Assembly: GCA_003221895.1 (NCBI GenBank)
Contig: QHUJ01000142.1
Span: 1 to 52,124, forward strand
From: Gemmatimonadota bacterium
GTDB lineage: Bacteria > Gemmatimonadota > Gemmatimonadetes > Gemmatimonadales > GWC2-71-9
Reading direction: 5' to 3'
Length of the DNA stretch: 52,124 nucleotides
Shown here one piece after another: positions 33,649-42,525 of this stretch; position 1 is the first letter of the stretch; every line of letters begins with the position of its first letter. A program made the position numbers and the translations under genes. The notes beneath the pieces are model-generated. The model was not told the origin of the DNA. It saw only the letters and a list, made by a program, of their open reading frames with translations, and did no database searches.

Positions 33649-35745
33649 ATGCGGCCAGCGCTGATTGTCCGCTTCGCCGTTTCTCTCGCCGCACTCGCCA
33701 GCTTCGGTGCCGGGATCATCGCCTACACCAGTGGAAGAGTGCCGGCCGGCCCGAACCTGCCGCTCGCGGGAGCGTTGCTCGTCCTCATCGCCGCGATGAC
33801 GAGACGCTACGGCATCGCGTTGCCAGGCAATGGCTTCTCCTCCTACGTCATCGGCGTGATGTTGTTCGCCATCCTCGACCGGGGATGGGCGTTTGTCGCG
33901 ATCGTGGCCCCGTTCGCGATGCTCGTTGGTGACGTCCTGCTGCGCCGGCTGCCGCTGCGCGGAGCACTCGGCAATGCGGCGCATCTGACAGCGGGTTCGA
34001 CGTTCGTCGGACTGATGTACGCACGCGTCGGCGGCGAGGCCGGTGCAGGCGCGCTGTCAGTGGAGAACCTCGCGCCCCTCGCACTCACTCTCGTGCTGCT
34101 GCCCATGATCGTAAACGGCACCTTCTATCTCGAGCTCGCCCTCGGGCAGACCATCGCATGGGTAGATGCGCGGCTCACGATGCGCTGGGAGTCGATCGTC
34201 TATCTGGTGTCCGCCGCGCTCGCCATCGCGTGGCTCGGACTCCTGCATGCGACCATTCCAATCAGTCCGCGCCTGTTTCTCGCTGTTGCGCTCGCGCTCA
34301 CGACCGCGGGCAGCCTGTACGTGCTGCGCCTTGGCGTGCGGGCCGACGAGTTGAATCTGATCCAGCGACTTGCACAGGTGATCGCCGCGGAGCTGACCCT
34401 GAGCCGCAGCTTTGAGCGCGTGCAGGAGCTCACGCGCCAGCTCGTGCCTTGGGAGCACATGGGCTTTGCCCGCTACGATCCGCGGACCCGCGAAATGGAG
34501 CTCGTCGCCGATACTGCCGCCCAGCAAGGCACCATGTTCCGCTTCGATGCGGACGCCGGGCTCACCGGGGAGGCGCTCCGCCTGCGACGAGCCGTGGTTG
34601 CGCATGGGCTGGCGAGAGACCAGGTCATCCTACCCGGTGCCGAGACTCCGGGATCGGAAATGCTCGTGCCGTTGTATCACGGCGGCAACCTGGTTGGCTT
34701 GTGGAGTGTACGGCACTCGGATCCCGCCATGTATCGCGAGTCGGATGGCGACCTGCTGGAACTGCTCGCTCCCCAGCTCGCGCTCATGGTCGCGATCGAC
34801 GGCTCGCTGCGACCGGTGTCGGGTGCCTCCGATCAAACGACGCAGTACATCCAGACGCTCACGGCGACGGCCGAGGAGATCCACGCGTCGAGCCAGGAGG
34901 TCGCGGCCTCCGCTCAGCGCGCCAGTCAGGGGGCGGGGCAGGCAGCTTCGCTCGTGAGCACCGCGGCGCGCGAGGCGGGACAGCTCAAGGACAGCGCGAC
35001 ACAGCTTGCCGCGGCAGGCGATCACACCCGCGAGGCGGGCGCGCAAATGGAAAAGATCGCGAATCGAGTCCGCACGGGCACCCAGGACGCCGTACGCCAG
35101 CTGACCGACCTCGGCGCCACTACAGAGGAAAGCGCGGCGGAAGTGGACCGCCTCCGCGAAGTGGCGGCCCAGGTCGAGAAATTCTCAGAGACGATCGGTT
35201 TCGTGGCGAACCAGACGAACCTCCTCGCCCTCAACGCCACGATTGAAGCGGCGCGCGCCGGTGTTCACGGACGCGGCTTCGCCGTCGTGGCAGACGAAGT
35301 TCACAAGCTTGCCGAAGCGAGCGGCCGCGAAGCGCGCAACGTCGGCAAGTCGGTACAGGACACGCGTCGCGCGCTGGACCGCGCCGCACAGCTCATCGAG
35401 CGCATCCGCGGCGACCTCGGCCAGGTCGTCCAGAACTCCGCCGCGTGGGTACAAGACCTCGACCGCATCGCCGACGCGGCGCTGGAGACGGCGCGCGCCG
35501 GCAAGCAGGTCGCCGAGATCGGCCGCCACAGCGCCGGGCTCGCGACGAAAATCACCGAGACGCTGGAGCGGGCTCGCGGCGGCGCGCACACCTCCACGCA
35601 GGAAACCGAAGCGGTCGCCGCCGCGGCCGCCGAGCAGCTCCGAGCGATCCAAGATCTCGCCCATGGCGCCACCCAGCTGTCCGCCCTTGCCGAGCAGTTG
35701 TCGCAAGCCGTCCGATTCATTCGCGGGGGCAACGGTCATCCATAA
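33649..35745 (+). CDS. Chemoreceptor-like protein: membrane domain, GAF, MCP signalling
   Basis: 698 residues. Seven or eight hydrophobic helices in the first 230 residues form an unknown sensor domain; then a GAF-like domain (about 250-390, [34 protein letters not shown]); then a methyl-accepting chemotaxis signalling domain with the hairpin tip [43 protein letters not shown]. The normal HAMP and periplasmic sensor are absent. No cheA/cheW lies nearby, so the partner is elsewhere. ATG 33649 is preferred over an upstream TTG at 33607. Confidence 0.88.
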   Translation: MRPALIVRFAVSLAALASFGAGIIAYTSGRVPAGPNLPLAGALLVLIAAMTRRYGIALPGNGFSSYVIGVMLFAILDRGWAFVAIVAPFAMLVGDVLLRRLPLRGALGNAAHLTAGSTFVGLMYARVGGEAGAGALSVENLAPLALTLVLLPMIVNGTFYLELALGQTIAWVDARLTMRWESIVYLVSAALAIAWLGLLHATIPISPRLFLAVALALTTAGSLYVLRLGVRADELNLIQRLAQVIAAELTLSRSFERVQELTRQLVPWEHMGFARYDPRTREMELVADTAAQQGTMFRFDADAGLTGEALRLRRAVVAHGLARDQVILPGAETPGSEMLVPLYHGGNLVGLWSVRHSDPAMYRESDGDLLELLAPQLALMVAIDGSLRPVSGASDQTTQYIQTLTATAEEIHASSQEVAASAQRASQGAGQAASLVSTAAREAGQLKDSATQLAAAGDHTREAGAQMEKIANRVRTGTQDAVRQLTDLGATTEESAAEVDRLREVAAQVEKFSETIGFVANQTNLLALNATIEAARAGVHGRGFAVVADEVHKLAEASGREARNVGKSVQDTRRALDRAAQLIERIRGDLGQVVQNSAAWVQDLDRIADAALETARAGKQVAEIGRHSAGLATKITETLERARGGAHTSTQETEAVAAAAAEQLRAIQDLAHGATQLSALAEQLSQAVRFIRGGNGHP

Positions 35746-37213
35746 GCTGTACCTCGCGGCCCTGACCGTCGTCGTCGCGACGGGCGCCGGCTGCGGGAAC
35801 GACACCTCGAGCAGCACGCCCTCGGCGGCGATCGATTACGTCGCCGGCGCGATCGAGCCGTTTATCTCTCGCGGCGAGCCGATGGCGATCGAAGGATTTG
35901 GCTTCGGCACCGACCGCGGTACCGTTCGGTTCACGCGCATCGGCGGCGGGTTTGTCGAAGGGATCGTCGCCGATTCCGAGTGGACGCCATTCGCGATCAC
36001 CACCGTGGTTCCAGACTCCGCGGCCCTCGGGCGCGAGGCACTCGACGTCATTACCGCGGCTGGAACGGAGCTTGTCGCCACGCTCCACGTTCTGCCCCGA
36101 CCATCCTTCGATCCCGCCACACTGACGTGGGTCGCGCGCGAGGCTTACCCCGGCGCACCATCCGGCATCGCGGTCACCGCGGCCACATTCCCGAGCGGCA
36201 GCGGTCTGCGAACGACGCTCTACGCGGCGGGCGGCGCCGAGCCGCCGCTGATGACAGCTGATTCCGGCGTCTATCTCGCGCGGGTCATCGACGGTGGGGC
36301 GGGTGCCATCGAACCCTGGACGCGCCAGCCCGACACGTCCGATCAGACGCGCAGCCGGGTGCTTCCCGCCCCCCGCGCGTTCGCCGCGGCGACCGTCGCC
36401 ACACCGTACAACTCACGGTTTCCAGGAGTCGCGATGTACGTGATTGGCGGCATCGACCGGTCCGGTGTCGCGCAGGCATCCGTGCTCGGCGCCAGCGTGA
36501 CCCCCGACAGTGTGAGCGCGCGATTTGTGTTTCTCGAGCCGTTGCCCGCACCCCGCGCGGGCGCGATCGCGGTCGTTCGGCGCGGCCGGGTTTACGTCAT
36601 CGGCGGGACCGACGCGGCGGGGATTCCGCAAACGAGCGTCTTTGTTGGCCGAATTGGTACGGAAGGACACATCGACGGGTGGTACGTCGCGCCCTCGTTG
36701 CCGGGCGCGCGGGCCTACGGCGGGGGGGTGGCCCGTGACGGCTGGGTGGTCGCGCTGGGGGGAGTCGCCGACAGTGTGCCCCTAGGAGGCGGCACGGATG
36801 CTGGAACATCCAGGCTTGTGACGGGGGATACAGCGGCGGTGAGCCCGCTATCAGGATTCTTCACAGGTGCTTGGGGGACCGCCGGCAACGTCCTCCCCGA
36901 CGGCCGCTCTCAGTTTGCGTTACTCGACCTTGGTCCTACGGCCCTGGCAGTCGGCGGGATGTATGCCGGCGCTTCGAGCAACGCTGCCGAGACGATCGCG
37001 GCGACGGTCACCGATAGTGCGCTTGGTCCGTTCGCGGGCCCGGTGGGTACGAACCGGATTTCCGATCTGCAGTGCCTGACGGCAAACGCGGGCACCTTGA
37101 TCGGCCCGGCGGGAGTCAGCTGGCGGGAGACGGATGGAACGACCCGCGGGCTGGTGGTCGGTGGGCTCGATTTGACCACTCAGACCAGCCGCGGCTGCGC
37201 GTGGGGTTTCTGA
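35738..37213 (+). CDS. Kelch/IPT-like lipoprotein with unusual start
   Basis: About 491 residues. A hydrophobic signal ([17 protein letters not shown]) with lipobox is followed by an IPT/TIG-like domain ([22 protein letters not shown]) and then kelch-like beta-propeller repeats ([35 protein letters not shown]). No ATG, GTG or TTG heads the signal: the reading passes ATC at 35738 and CTG at 35747 just at the MCP stop. ATC gives a positively charged start (HK) and is used here; an ATG near 35665 inside the MCP gene is the alternative. Function is probably ligand or surface binding. Confidence 0.7.
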   Translation: MHKLYLAALTVVVATGAGCGNDTSSSTPSAAIDYVAGAIEPFISRGEPMAIEGFGFGTDRGTVRFTRIGGGFVEGIVADSEWTPFAITTVVPDSAALGREALDVITAAGTELVATLHVLPRPSFDPATLTWVAREAYPGAPSGIAVTAATFPSGSGLRTTLYAAGGAEPPLMTADSGVYLARVIDGGAGAIEPWTRQPDTSDQTRSRVLPAPRAFAAATVATPYNSRFPGVAMYVIGGIDRSGVAQASVLGASVTPDSVSARFVFLEPLPAPRAGAIAVVRRGRVYVIGGTDAAGIPQTSVFVGRIGTEGHIDGWYVAPSLPGARAYGGGVARDGWVVALGGVADSVPLGGGTDAGTSRLVTGDTAAVSPLSGFFTGAWGTAGNVLPDGRSQFALLDLGPTALAVGGMYAGASSNAAETIAATVTDSALGPFAGPVGTNRISDLQCLTANAGTLIGPAGVSWRETDGTTRGLVVGGLDLTTQTSRGCAWGF

Positions 37214-37262
37214 ACGAGACGCCGATTATTAAAGTGGATCGCCGCCAACCACGGAGAGAGAT

Positions 37263-38624
37263 ATGCGCCCCCGAACGATTCTGCTCGTGCTCTGCCTCCT
37301 TCTCCTTCCCACTCTTTGCGCAGCCCAGCACAGCCATCAGTTCGAATTCGGAGCGTTTGGATCGTTCACCCGCTACGATCGGGCGTTCATGCTCGACAAC
37401 CAGATCGGTGGCGGTGGCCGGTTGGGCTATTTCTTCAACCCGACGGTGGGCTTTGAGTTCGACGTCGGATACCAGCAGCCATCGTCCGTGTCAGGCGGCG
37501 GCCCTGCGACGCTGAGCCTTGGCGGCGGCAGCGTCGTTTTCAACTTCGGCAGTAACAAAAACCTGTTCTATGTCCTGGGTGGGTACTCCCGCCTGAGCTT
37601 CACGGACAACGCCGCATACACCTTCGATGACAACGCTGTTCATGGCGGCATTGGCGACAGGATCTTCTTGAATGAACGGACGGCGCTCCGCCTCGAAGGC
37701 CGCGCCCTCTATGCCCCCAACACGAACCATACCGGCGGCGGCTGGGCCGGTCACATAGTTGCATCTGCCGGCCTCGCGATTTTCACCGGACCGAGCCCCT
37801 TCCACGACGCGGATGGCGATGCCGTGGACGACAAGAAAGACACCTGCCCCAATACACCTGCCGGCGCCACGGTGGACGCGAAGGGATGTCCGAGTGACGC
37901 CGATAAGGACGGCGTCTACAACGGCATCGACGCCTGCCCCAATACCGTCGAGGGCGCAGAAGTCGACGCGCGCGGATGCCCCAAGGATTCGGACAGCGAT
38001 GGTGTCTATGACGGCATCGACAAGTGCCCGGGCACGTCGACCGCCGGAGGCGTTCATGTCGACGCGGCTGGCTGTCCGATCGACAGCGATCACGATGGCG
38101 TCCCGGATGGCCTCGACAAGTGTCCCGCAACTCCAGCGGGCATCGAAGTCGATGCGGTCGGTTGCCAGCGCGTCATCGACAGCGACGGCGACGGCGTAGA
38201 CGATAGAAAAGACAAATGCCCCGGTACGGCTGCGGGAACGCGAGTCGACTCGGCGGGCTGCCCGATTCTGTTCCCGGAGGCCAAGACGGCGGTGGTGCTG
38301 CGCGGTGTGACGTTCGAGCCGGGCCGCTCCACGCTCAAACCGGATTCCTATACGATTCTCGATCTCGTCGCGACGTCGCTGCTCGGCAATCCCGACATCA
38401 GGATCGAGATCGCCGGTCACACGGATAACACGGGATCGGTGGCCACTAACACGCGCCTGTCCCAGGCTCGCGCGGACGCTGTGCGCACCTATCTGGCGAG
38501 CAAGGGCGTGACGCCCGATCGCATGGTCGCGAGGGGCTACGGCCCGACGCAGCCGATCGCGCCGAACACAACCACGGACGGCCGTGCGTTAAACCGCCGC
38601 GTCGAGCTACGGAAGCTCAACTGA
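37263..38624 (+). CDS. OmpA family protein with five TSP3 repeats
   Basis: Outer-membrane protein of 453 residues: signal peptide (LLVLCLLLLPTLCAAQ), beta-barrel of about 170 residues (FEFGAFGSFTRYDRAF), five thrombospondin type 3 repeats of about 30 residues with DxDxDG calcium-binding loops and two Cys each, and an OmpA C-terminal domain binding peptidoglycan (IEIAGHTDNTGS, NRRVEL). ATG has GGAGAGAG upstream. It has a paralogue 16 bases downstream and both are probably one transcript. Confidence 0.93.
   Translation: MRPRTILLVLCLLLLPTLCAAQHSHQFEFGAFGSFTRYDRAFMLDNQIGGGGRLGYFFNPTVGFEFDVGYQQPSSVSGGGPATLSLGGGSVVFNFGSNKNLFYVLGGYSRLSFTDNAAYTFDDNAVHGGIGDRIFLNERTALRLEGRALYAPNTNHTGGGWAGHIVASAGLAIFTGPSPFHDADGDAVDDKKDTCPNTPAGATVDAKGCPSDADKDGVYNGIDACPNTVEGAEVDARGCPKDSDSDGVYDGIDKCPGTSTAGGVHVDAAGCPIDSDHDGVPDGLDKCPATPAGIEVDAVGCQRVIDSDGDGVDDRKDKCPGTAAGTRVDSAGCPILFPEAKTAVVLRGVTFEPGRSTLKPDSYTILDLVATSLLGNPDIRIEIAGHTDNTGSVATNTRLSQARADAVRTYLASKGVTPDRMVARGYGPTQPIAPNTTTDGRALNRRVELRKLN
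37806..38267 (+). repeat. Five TSP3 coding repeats
   Basis: About 90-base units encoding D-x-D-x-DG...CP(N/G)TxxGxxVDxxGCP; the third is two residues longer and the fifth has extra residues. Confidence 0.8.
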
Positions 38625-38640
38625 GCTGGAGGAAGGACTT

Positions 38641-40326
38641 GTGAGGCAACTTGCGGCCGTACTGCTGACAGTCGCCCTGGCCTGTTCCGTCATCTCACCC
38701 GTAGCGGCGCAGAACCAGCGCCGCTACGAGGTGGGGTTGTTCGGGTCGTACACGAAATACGACAACGCCTTCACCGGCCTGGGCAACGAACCCGGGGGCG
38801 GCGCGCGGTTCGCATACGCCTTGAACTCCAAGGTCAGTCTCGAAGTCGAAGCCGTGTTCCAGCAACCCGTGACGGGCCTGACGTCAGGCGAGCTTTCTCC
38901 GATCATCGGGGCGGCGAGTGTCATCGCCTATCCGTTCAACAAAGACCGGATGTCGCTCTACGTCCTGGGCGGGTACTCACGACTCGATTTCGGCAATGCG
39001 GCTCCGTACGACTTCACGGATGGCGGTTTCCACGCGGGAGCCGGAGCCAAATTCTTCATCAGCTCACGCATGGCCCTGCGGCTTGAAGGACGGGGCATCT
39101 ACACATCCCAGACAAAGAGCACGTTTGCCACGGGAGCCGTGACCCACATCGTGGGATCGGCCGGGCTGTCGTTCTTCCAGTCGGGCGGCGGCGCTCCATC
39201 GGCCGACGAGGACCACGACGGCGTCTCGGACAAGAAAGACGCCTGCCCCGGCACACCGGCTGGCGCGAAGGTCGACAGCAAAGGCTGCCCGGTCGACGAT
39301 GACAAAGACGGCGTCGTGAACGGTATTGATGCCTGCCCTAACACACCCGCCGGAGCGACGGTCGATGCCAGAGGCTGCCCGCACGACTCCGACGGCGACA
39401 AGGTGTTCGACGGCATCGATCAATGCCCCGACACGCCGCCCGGTGTCGCGGTCGACGCGAAGGGTTGCCCGCCTGATTCCGATAGCGACGGCGTGAACGA
39501 CGGCCTCGACAAGTGTCCGAACACGCCGGTGGGCGCCACCGTCGATGCGACAGGATGCCCGATCGATTCCGACCATGACAACGTCTGGGACGGCCTCGAC
39601 AAGTGTCCCGATACGCCGGCCGGTGCGGTGGTGGATGCGACCGGCTGCCCCGCCGACTCGGACGGCGATAGGGTGCCCGATGGCGTCGATCGCTGCCCGG
39701 ACACGCCTCCGAACACACCGGTCGACTCCTACGGCTGCCCGGCCGACACGGATCATGATGGCGTGGGCGACGGCTTCGACAAGTGCCCGAATACGCCGCC
39801 CGGAACCCGGGTGGATGAGAACGGTTGCCCGATCGCCAAGGACACCGACGGCGACGGCGTGATCGACCCCGACGACCGCTGTCCCAATACACCGAAGGGC
39901 TCACGCGTTGACGAGCACGGCTGCCTCGTGCTGTTCGAGACGGTCGCGCCCGCGGTTGGCGGCGCGGCTGCGGCGACACCGCCGCGTCCGACGCTCATTC
40001 TCACCGGAGTCAATTTCGAAACCGGACGCTCGGTCCTGACGGCATCGTCGTACGCCGCGCTCGATCAGGTGGCGGGATCACTCGTGGCGAATCCGGAAAT
40101 TCGCATCGAGATTGCCGGCTACACCGATTCCGTCGGAACCCCCCGCTTTAATCTGGGCCTGTCCATGGGGCGCGCGGCTGCGGTACGCGCGTACCTGGCA
40201 CGCAAAGGCGTGAGCCCGTATCGGATGCGGGCGCAGGGCTACGGGGCGTCAGGATACATCGCCCCCAATAACACGCCACAGGGACGGGCGCAGAACCGGC
40301 GCGTCGAGCTGCACAAGCTGAACTAG
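38641..40326 (+). CDS. OmpA family protein with eight TSP3 repeats
   Basis: 561 residues, GTG start preceded by GGAGGAAGG. Same architecture as the gene before it: signal peptide (VALACSVISPVAAQ), barrel (YEVGLFGSYTKYDNAF, similar to the neighbour's FGSFTRYDRAF), eight TSP3 repeats instead of five, and OmpA domain (IEIAGYTDSVGTPRFN, NRRVEL). The usual GHTD reads GYTD in this copy. The pair arose by duplication and then differed in repeat number, so the distance from membrane to peptidoglycan differs between them. Confidence 0.93.
   Translation: MRQLAAVLLTVALACSVISPVAAQNQRRYEVGLFGSYTKYDNAFTGLGNEPGGGARFAYALNSKVSLEVEAVFQQPVTGLTSGELSPIIGAASVIAYPFNKDRMSLYVLGGYSRLDFGNAAPYDFTDGGFHAGAGAKFFISSRMALRLEGRGIYTSQTKSTFATGAVTHIVGSAGLSFFQSGGGAPSADEDHDGVSDKKDACPGTPAGAKVDSKGCPVDDDKDGVVNGIDACPNTPAGATVDARGCPHDSDGDKVFDGIDQCPDTPPGVAVDAKGCPPDSDSDGVNDGLDKCPNTPVGATVDATGCPIDSDHDNVWDGLDKCPDTPAGAVVDATGCPADSDGDRVPDGVDRCPDTPPNTPVDSYGCPADTDHDGVGDGFDKCPNTPPGTRVDENGCPIAKDTDGDGVIDPDDRCPNTPKGSRVDEHGCLVLFETVAPAVGGAAAATPPRPTLILTGVNFETGRSVLTASSYAALDQVAGSLVANPEIRIEIAGYTDSVGTPRFNLGLSMGRAAAVRAYLARKGVSPYRMRAQGYGASGYIAPNNTPQGRAQNRRVELHKLN
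39205..39930 (+). repeat. Eight TSP3 coding repeats
   Basis: Units of about 90 bases, with near-identical words such as GGCCTCGACAAGTG and GTCGATGCGA; the last unit is slightly longer. The reading frame is kept throughout. Confidence 0.85.
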
Positions 40327-40349
40327 ACGCCAAACTACTGAAGGCTTGC

Positions 40350-40391
40350 GAGGGCCGGGACAAGCGGATTGTTTCGGCCCTCTGTATTTTT
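40350..40391 (+). terminator. Rho-independent terminator after the OmpA pair
   Basis: GAGGGCCG (40350-40357) pairs with CGGCCCTC (40375-40382), with an inner ACAA/TTGT stem and GCGGA loop; a T-rich run (TGTATTTTT) follows. Confidence 0.85.
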
Positions 40392-40419
40392 GCACGCCAC
40401 CGCTCCGATCGAGGCATGT

Positions 40420-42525
40420 ATGGGTTTGAAACATGCTTTTTCCCTCGGCGCCCTCCTGATTCCCCAGCTGCTCCAGGGCCAACAAGGGCGTTCCTGGCAA
40501 TCCACGGACTACTATCGGCTGACGGTCGTCAGCAACCCGCAGCTCGCACCCGACGGTCGCCGCGTCGCGTTCGTCGTGACGACCGTGGTCGAGGACAAGG
40601 ACCGGCGCCACACTGAGATCTGGCTCTCGCCGAGCGACGGCTCGGCGGCGCCGTTCCGCTATACCAGCCCCTCCACGGAGGCGTCGAGCCCCACCTGGTC
40701 GCCGGACGGCTCACTGCTCGCTTTCTCGAGCAAGCGCGAAGGCTCTGACGACGACGTGTGGTTCCTGCGCACTGCCGCGCCCGGCGGCGAGGCGTTCCAG
40801 ATCAAGGGCGTGCATGCGCTGCCCGCGTTCTCGCGCGATGGCAAGTGGCTGCTCTACGAGTGGCGTGGGGAGGAGCCTGACAGCACCAAGAAGGAAACAG
40901 AGCGTACCCGCGTGTCCCCGGCCGCCATCACCCGGGGGGCCGACCCCAAGCGATTCGACGGCCGCGTGTACACGTCGCTTCCGATTGTTGCCGATGAGCG
41001 CGGTTACCTCGCGCCGCGCGAGACGCGACGTCCCAGCCATCTCTACCTCGTCCCCCGCGACGGCGGCACGCCGCGACAGCTGACGAGCGGCGAGCTGAGT
41101 CAGAGCGCGCCGGCGTGGTCACCCGACGGGCGCACAATCGCGTTCGTGCAGGATTCGACGGAGAAGTCTGAGGTGCGGGAGGAAGGTCAGCCTTCCATCT
41201 ATCTGCTGAGCGTCGCGGACAGCACGATTCGCGCGCTGCCTACGGGGTTCCCTGAAAGCTCGGATCCCGCGTGGTCACCCGACGGCAAAACGATCGCGTT
41301 CGGATGCTCCAAGGGTCGGGGACTGGAGAATGACGCCTGCATCATCCCGGCAACTGGCGGCGCCTCCCGCAATCTCACTGCGGACTGGAATCTCGACCCG
41401 AGCGCGCCGACGTGGTCGGCGGACGGGAAGACGATCTACTTCAACGCTGAGACGAGCGGCAACGTGCATCTATTTGCCGTGGCCGCGAGTGGCGGTCCGG
41501 TTCGCCAGGTGACGACCGGAGAGCGGCAACTGCGGGGCTTCACGATCAGCGCGGACGGCCGGTCTCTCGCGTACACGTCGAGCGACATCACGCACGGAAC
41601 GGAGCTCTACGTCGCCCCGTTCGGGGGCAGCAAAGGGGGCGGAGGAGGCGCCGAGCGCCGGCTCACGTCCTTCAATGATTCGCTCGTCAAGCAGGTCGCC
41701 GTCATACCCGCCGACACGTTCTGGTTCAACGGCGTCGACGGATTGAAAATCGAAGGCTGGCTGATGAAGCCCTATGGCTACCAACCGGGCAAGCGCTATC
41801 CGCTGGTCCTCTCGATTCACGGGGGGCCGCATTCGAACTACGGCAACGTGCTCTTCCCCGAGTTCCAGATGCTGGCGGGTCAGGGCTACTGGCTGCTGTT
41901 CACCAATCCGCGCGGCTCGAGTGGCTACGGACACGATTTCACCTTCTCGACGCGCGGCCGCTGGGGCATGGAGGATTATCAGGACTTGATGCAGGCCGTG
42001 GACGTCGCGATCGCCCGTACGAAAGGCGGCGTGGACACGACCCGGATGGCGGTGCTGGGCGGCTCCTACGGCGGATTCATGACGAACTGGGTGGTGGGAC
42101 ACACTGGCCGCTTCCGCGCGGCCGAGACCGATCGCTCGATCTTCAACTGGTACTCCTGGTACGGTTCCTCGGATGCGCAGGGGCTGACCGACTACGAGTT
42201 CAACGGCGCACCGTGGGAAAGCGACTCATTGTACCGCGTGCTCTCGCCGATGGCGTACGCGAACAACATGCGCACGCCGATGCTGATCGTGCATTCCGAA
42301 GACGACAAGCGCACGCCGATTACCGACGGGGAGCAGTTGTTCATGTCGCTCCGCAAGCGCGGGATTCCCGCGGAGTTCGTGCGCTATCCGCGCTCCTACC
42401 ACGGCTTGTCGCGCACCGGCCCGCCGTGGCTGCTCGTAGATCGGTTGGAGCGCATTCGCACCTGGTTCGCGCATTGGATCGGGACCGGTGACGCGCCGCC
42501 CGCGGCGGCGGCCGGCCTGCGTTGA
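40420..42525 (+). CDS. S9 family peptidase (prolyl oligopeptidase fold)
   Basis: Exported serine peptidase of 701 residues that cleaves short peptides. Signal sequence LGALLIPQLLQGQQ, a WD40/TolB-like beta propeller with repeated WSPDG boxes (residues about 60-400), then an alpha/beta hydrolase domain. The triad is Ser549 (GGSYGGF), Asp628 (HSEDDKRTP) and His661 (RSYHGLS). ATG 40420 is preferred over an upstream TTG inside the terminator. Its TGA overlaps the TTG start of the next gene (TTGA), linking it to the M14 peptidase. Dipeptidyl or acylaminoacyl type cannot be decided. Confidence 0.95.
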   Translation: MGLKHAFSLGALLIPQLLQGQQGRSWQSTDYYRLTVVSNPQLAPDGRRVAFVVTTVVEDKDRRHTEIWLSPSDGSAAPFRYTSPSTEASSPTWSPDGSLLAFSSKREGSDDDVWFLRTAAPGGEAFQIKGVHALPAFSRDGKWLLYEWRGEEPDSTKKETERTRVSPAAITRGADPKRFDGRVYTSLPIVADERGYLAPRETRRPSHLYLVPRDGGTPRQLTSGELSQSAPAWSPDGRTIAFVQDSTEKSEVREEGQPSIYLLSVADSTIRALPTGFPESSDPAWSPDGKTIAFGCSKGRGLENDACIIPATGGASRNLTADWNLDPSAPTWSADGKTIYFNAETSGNVHLFAVAASGGPVRQVTTGERQLRGFTISADGRSLAYTSSDITHGTELYVAPFGGSKGGGGGAERRLTSFNDSLVKQVAVIPADTFWFNGVDGLKIEGWLMKPYGYQPGKRYPLVLSIHGGPHSNYGNVLFPEFQMLAGQGYWLLFTNPRGSSGYGHDFTFSTRGRWGMEDYQDLMQAVDVAIARTKGGVDTTRMAVLGGSYGGFMTNWVVGHTGRFRAAETDRSIFNWYSWYGSSDAQGLTDYEFNGAPWESDSLYRVLSPMAYANNMRTPMLIVHSEDDKRTPITDGEQLFMSLRKRGIPAEFVRYPRSYHGLSRTGPPWLLVDRLERIRTWFAHWIGTGDAPPAAAAGLR

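Noticed and set aside
39064-39756. Long open frames antisense to the second OmpA gene
   Set aside because: They mirror the repeated TSP3 codons in GC-rich DNA and have no recognisable protein sequence.
39205-39930. Regularly spaced repeats as a CRISPR array
   Set aside because: Units of about 90 bases encode TSP3 repeats in frame; there are no conserved short repeats with unique spacers and no cas genes.
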